Positions 60,806 through 64,000 of a stretch of 64,000 bases of DNA are shown piece after piece. A model generated the notes under the pieces. That model searched no databases, was not told the origin of the DNA, and saw only the letters and a list, made by a program, of their open reading frames with translations. How positions within the stretch are numbered: position 1 is the first letter of the stretch; every line of letters begins with the position of its first letter. Origin of the DNA: Bauldia sp. GTDB lineage: Bacteria; Pseudomonadota; Alphaproteobacteria; Rhizobiales; Kaistiaceae. The translations under genes were made by a program, and so were the position numbers. The DNA is taken from NCBI GenBank assembly GCA_028284325.1, contig JANQRX010000005.1, positions 1-64,000 of the forward strand. The letters run 5' to 3'.

Positions 60806-61555
60806 ATGCGGCTGCTGGTGGTCTCCCTTGTCGTCGTGATTGCCTGGTTTGCTCCTGATCAGGCCCGTGCCGACGTGCGGTGCGTCCAGGCGTTCCTCGC
60901 CGAGACCGCCTTCGACCCGGGGCCGGTCGACGGGCTCTGGGGCAGAAAAACCGGCGACGCGCTTACATCCGCGTTCGCGCAGCTTGACCGCGAGGTCGAG
61001 GGCGGCATCGGTCGCAACAACACCGATGCCGTCTGCGCGCTCTTCAGCGGACCGGAAGGCAGTGAGATCGCCGACCTGCTGGCGCTCAGGATCTATCCGA
61101 TCAGCCTCGACATCGACGGTGACGATTTGCTGGCGGATCCCACCGCATTCGATTTTTCGAAGGTCAAGGTTGCGGAAGACGCCAACTTCGGCTTCTGCAG
61201 CTTCACCATCAAGCGCTACCTGTTCTCTGAGGATGTCACCGACGACATCGCGACGGGCACGCTCTCCATCGACAACGGCTGGGTGAGCGTGACCACCGCC
61301 AGATGGAGGACTGGCGGTTTCGCACAACCGGAACAGCTCGTGGAACAGACCAATCTTGCGCTCACGACCGACGGCAAGCTGGTCGGGCGGATGATCTACT
61401 ACGAACGTTTCATCCCCGAGGGCGAGGTGTTCGAGCCGCCCATCTATGTGACCCTGCCCGCGCGCCACGAGAAAGGCCCCACCTACCCCGCCGGCGAGAC
61501 GTTCTTTCACGCGAACGGCTGGAGCGAGGGGAGTATCCGGCTCTTTTGCCGCTAG
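60806..61555 (+). CDS. Secreted protein with peptidoglycan-binding-like N terminus
   Basis: A 249-residue protein with a signal peptide (MRLLVVSLVVVIAWF, cleavage near PDQARA). The mature start (VRCVQAFLAETAFDPGPVDG, then LWGRKTGDALTSAFAQL) has the pattern of a PG_binding_1 domain: a repeat motif with (F/Y)xxGPVDGxxGxxT. The rest is beta-rich and unrecognised; cysteines are spread (CVQ, CALF, GFCSF, LFCR), suggesting disulfides. ATG at 60806, five bases after DUF1501. Probable envelope protein. Confidence 0.72.
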   Translation: MRLLVVSLVVVIAWFAPDQARADVRCVQAFLAETAFDPGPVDGLWGRKTGDALTSAFAQLDREVEGGIGRNNTDAVCALFSGPEGSEIADLLALRIYPISLDIDGDDLLADPTAFDFSKVKVAEDANFGFCSFTIKRYLFSEDVTDDIATGTLSIDNGWVSVTTARWRTGGFAQPEQLVEQTNLALTTDGKLVGRMIYYERFIPEGEVFEPPIYVTLPARHEKGPTYPAGETFFHANGWSEGSIRLFCR

Positions 61556-61580
61556 CGGACCGTCGAACGGGAGGTCGGAG

Positions 61581-63530
61581 ATGGAATCTCGAGGGCGAAC
61601 CATTGGCCGATTGACCAGCGTTGCGCTGGCGATCGCTGCATCATCGGCCCTGGCGCCATCAACCGCGCTTGGATCGGCCGCGTGCGTTCAGGAAGAACTG
61701 GCCGGGCTCGGCTACCAGCCCGGCCCCGCGGACGGCGTTCTCGGTCGGCGTTCGGTGGGTGCGGCAAACCTCTTTGCCGGGGACACGGGCCTGACGCTGC
61801 CCGATCTCACCGACGACACCGCCGGCCAATGGTGCGAAGAGATCCAGACCTTCGCCGCCAGCCCCGAAGCGGCGATCCTCAGCACGTTTGTTGGGCAGCT
61901 ACTCCCTAAGGATGTTTTGTTGGGATTTGCCAGCGTCGATCCCAATGCTCGCGCCAACTTGTGTGATCCGCGGGTTGCGATCCGTGAAATCAACATGGTC
62001 GAGCCAATCAAGAAAATCGAAGGTTTCACCTCGGACATGCGGAGGGTCGTCAAGACGCTGCCCAACGTGACCGAACTTGACGAGTTCGTCTTCAAGTTCG
62101 GCCAGCTTGCGACGCGCGCGTACGCCGGCAACGATGCCGCCCTCAAAGGCCAGCTGCTCGACATCCTCGAACGCTGGGCGCTTGAAGGGGCGCTCCTCGA
62201 TACCACCAACTGCATGCGGCCGAACGGAACCTACAAGAAGAGCCTGTGCACACAGTGGACCGTTCGAGATGGCAGCGATCTGTCTCCCACAAAGGACTGG
62301 GAGTTCACAATGGACCGCGCGGTAGGTCTCATCCGGATCTACTACATTGCTCTGGTCGATTTCGAACCCGATGAACGCGATGAGCAGCACCGGATCATCA
62401 AGGACTGGCTTGAGGAGTTCCCCCCACGGCTGCGCCCGGCGAGAAGCGTCAACGTTATCTACGATGTCGGCCGCACGTTCATGGACGCCATTGTGAATGA
62501 CTACGTGGGGGCGAAGCCAGATGCAGCCCGCGCCAAGCTCCAACGCGTCGAAAAGGCCCTCAACCGATTCCTGCAATCGGACGGCTCGATCGAGAAAGCT
62601 ACAACACGGGGCGACAGGGCTCTCTGGTATCAATACACCAGCCTGAGCGACGCGATAATTGCCACGGAGATGATCAGGGCGGCAGGCTTGCCCCTATCCG
62701 GTCGCGTGGAAGAGAAGCTGCACAAAGCCGTAGCGCTTTTTGTAGCAGCGGTGGAAGACCCGGACGTTCTCGATCCGTGGGCTCGCAAACGACACAACGC
62801 CACCTATGACGGCAGGCAGGATTTCGATTTCGCCCGCTGGCACAGCTCCATCTACCGGGGCAGTTGGCTTTACATCTACCCGTATCGCTACCCGGATCGG
62901 GTCGAAAGCAAGGAGCTGCTGCGCCTGGTGCCGCCCGATGCCAACTCCGCGACTTCGGACTGGCACTTCGGCATCGGCTTGGGATGCGTCTACAACGCGG
63001 CGGCGGACTCCAGGCTCAAGCAAATCGGCATGGACGTCGATCCGTCCGTTCTCGCGTCGACAGCCTCGGAGAGGCTGCAAGCCGCGCGGGAGGCCTATGA
63101 CAGCGAGGAGTACCTGGCGGCCTTCGAACACCTCAATCCGCTCGCACGCATGCTCGGTGACGCCGAGGCTCAGGCAATGCTGGCCAGGCTGTACTCGGAT
63201 GGCAAGGGCGTGCTCCAGGACCCGGCCGAATCAGCGGTCTGGTATCGTAGGGCCGCGGAACAGGATGTCGTCGCCGCGCAGTTTCGACTTGGGGTCATCC
63301 TCCGCCGTGGAGCGCCGGGCGTTCCGCGTGATCGCGCCGAAGCAGCCCGGTGGTTCGAGCGAGCCGCAGAGGCCGGTGACAGGAACGCGCAATACAATCT
63401 CGGCAAGATGTATCAGCTTGGGCAGGGCGTCGCCGCGGATGAGGCCGAGGCCCTGAAGTGGTTCCGGCTCGCCGCCGATCAGGGCCACAAAGGGGCAGTC
63501 AGGTCAATCGAATCGATCGAGCAGCCCTAG
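61581..63530 (+). CDS. Secreted Sel1-repeat protein with peptidoglycan-binding-like start
   Basis: A 649-residue protein. Signal peptide (1-31, ending STALGSA), then a PG_binding_1-like segment (CVQEELAGLGYQPGPADGVL). The middle (~115-480) is all-helical by appearance, with WHSSIYRGSWLYIYPYRYPD; a resemblance to alginate-lyase-like toroids is only weak. The last ~140 residues carry Sel1 repeats: DAEAQAMLARLYSDGKGV, DPAESAVWYRRAAEQ, NAQYNLGKMYQLGQGVAADE. The middle is visibly less GC-rich than its neighbours. ATG at 61581 with GGGAGGTCGGAG. It follows the previous gene by 25 bases and likely shares its envelope role. Confidence 0.72.
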   Translation: MESRGRTIGRLTSVALAIAASSALAPSTALGSAACVQEELAGLGYQPGPADGVLGRRSVGAANLFAGDTGLTLPDLTDDTAGQWCEEIQTFAASPEAAILSTFVGQLLPKDVLLGFASVDPNARANLCDPRVAIREINMVEPIKKIEGFTSDMRRVVKTLPNVTELDEFVFKFGQLATRAYAGNDAALKGQLLDILERWALEGALLDTTNCMRPNGTYKKSLCTQWTVRDGSDLSPTKDWEFTMDRAVGLIRIYYIALVDFEPDERDEQHRIIKDWLEEFPPRLRPARSVNVIYDVGRTFMDAIVNDYVGAKPDAARAKLQRVEKALNRFLQSDGSIEKATTRGDRALWYQYTSLSDAIIATEMIRAAGLPLSGRVEEKLHKAVALFVAAVEDPDVLDPWARKRHNATYDGRQDFDFARWHSSIYRGSWLYIYPYRYPDRVESKELLRLVPPDANSATSDWHFGIGLGCVYNAAADSRLKQIGMDVDPSVLASTASERLQAAREAYDSEEYLAAFEHLNPLARMLGDAEAQAMLARLYSDGKGVLQDPAESAVWYRRAAEQDVVAAQFRLGVILRRGAPGVPRDRAEAARWFERAAEAGDRNAQYNLGKMYQLGQGVAADEAEALKWFRLAADQGHKGAVRSIESIEQP

Positions 63531-63663
63531 GAGACGTCTCGTGGATTCCAGTAGCGTTTAGAGTTCGCCGGCAGCTTGCGCGACGAGACCGCGGGCGATG
63601 TCGGCGTGATCATCGACCCGACCATCGACGCGGACTCGCCGTGGCACACGTCCTCGCCGTGAC

Positions 63664-64000
63664 CTAATCCACGGTCGGGAGTTTGACCACCTGGAACCAG
63701 AAGTGCTTGATCGACCGCACGATCTCTTGGAATCCTGCAAAGTCCAGCGGCTTCTGGATGTAGCAGTTGGCGTGCATCCGGTAGGCGTGCAGCACGTCGG
63801 CGTCCGCCGATGACGACGTCATGATGACGACCGGGATCAGCGCCAGTTCGGAATCGGTCTTGATCTGATTGAGAACCTCGCGCCCGTCGACTCCCGGCAG
63901 GTTGAGATCGAGCAAGATCATGTCCGGCTTGGGTGCGCCCTTGTACACGCCCCGCCTGTACAGGAAGTCGAGCGCCTGTTCTCCGTCTACAACCGTATGA
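63664..64000 (-). CDS. Response regulator receiver domain (partial, cut by window edge)
   Basis: A CheY-like protein whose N terminus lies beyond the right edge. The frame stays open from 63664 to 64000 and reads HTVVDGEQALDFLYRRGVYK, then PDMILLDLNLPGVDGREVLN with the phospho-acceptor Asp, VVIMTSSSADADVLHAYRMH with the Thr/Ser switch, and CYIQKPLDFAGF with the conserved Lys. The GTG at 63948 is internal and not the true start. It resembles Rcp1-type single-domain regulators that pair with phytochrome-like kinases. It is convergent with the Sel1 gene. Confidence 0.85.
   Translation of the reverse strand, partial: HTVVDGEQALDFLYRRGVYKGAPKPDMILLDLNLPGVDGREVLNQIKTDSELALIPVVIMTSSSADADVLHAYRMHANCYIQKPLDFAGFQEIVRSIKHFWFQVVKLPTVD

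Noticed and set aside
63555-63662. Short plus-strand frame ending SPWHTSSP between the Sel1 gene and the response regulator
   Set aside because: The 35 codons (EFAGSLRDETAGDVGVIIDP region) look vaguely protein-like and could be a gene remnant, but there is no start, ribosome site or recognisable family, so no feature is called.

Overview
The window is GC-rich (about two thirds by eye), densely coded DNA from an alphaproteobacterium, most likely of the Hyphomicrobiales/Rhizobiales type. The best taxonomic evidence is the chromosomal block rnd - lptC - lptA - lptB - rpoN - hpf - ptsN followed by a DUF1150 gene and a small heat-shock gene (38.9-45.6 kb), an order typical of that group. The catabolic genes (smoEFGK-smoS-mtlK polyol operon, sugar ABC transporters, IclR/LacI regulators) also fit a heterotroph of soil, water or host surfaces. 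No insertion sequence, prophage, CRISPR array or rRNA was seen; there is one tRNA, tRNA-Ser(GGA), at the left edge.

Layout. 0-8.3 kb: tRNA-Ser, a small HEAT-like hypothetical gene, a LacI-type repressor, and a complete sorbitol/mannitol operon (substrate-binding protein, two permeases, ATPase, sorbitol dehydrogenase, mannitol 2-dehydrogenase). Matching palindromes lie before lacI and before the operon. 8.3-20.0 kb: one long leftward transcription unit of 13 genes. It joins a second sugar ABC transporter and a sugar-acid pathway (mutarotase, lactonase, enolase-superfamily dehydratase, two-subunit UxaA-type dehydratase, RraA aldolase) to a CaiB/BaiF CoA-transferase, a MaoC hydratase and a binding-protein-like protein with no signal peptide. 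20.1-26.7 kb: divergent genes (second MaoC protein, Gfo/Idh oxidoreductase), an IclR regulator, and a flavin monooxygenase - aldehyde dehydrogenase - iron alcohol dehydrogenase operon. Overlapping divergent promoters with palindromes sit at both intergenic control points.

26.7-38.8 kb is a mosaic of single genes: a Pat-like acyl-CoA ligase/acetyltransferase, acetamidase, zinc alcohol dehydrogenase, GNAT/YoaP-like protein, EamA exporter, cytochrome c, a two-domain gamma-carbonic-anhydrase-like protein with a split metal site, an orphan AapP-type ATPase, a MerR regulator with matched operators before itself and before an SRPBCC gene, YdcF and VOC proteins. 38.9-45.6 kb is the conserved LPS-export/sigma-54 core.

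45.7-53.0 kb holds the most unusual block: a diheme cytochrome c, then a tightly coupled run encoding a secreted caspase-fold protease, a secreted paralogue lacking both catalytic residues, a diheme DUF4384 protein and an OmpA-domain protein. The first three of the coupled run share a C-terminal DUF4384-like domain. The block lies between copies of a dispersed repeat. 53.2-64.0 kb: two sugar oxidoreductases, a repeat-rich 520-bp spacer, a polyphosphate:AMP phosphotransferase, an unknown CxxC protein, a DUF1800-DUF1501 pair followed by two secreted peptidoglycan-binding-like/Sel1 proteins, and a response regulator that runs off the right edge.

Functions are assigned from recognised motifs and family resemblance read by eye; no database search was possible.
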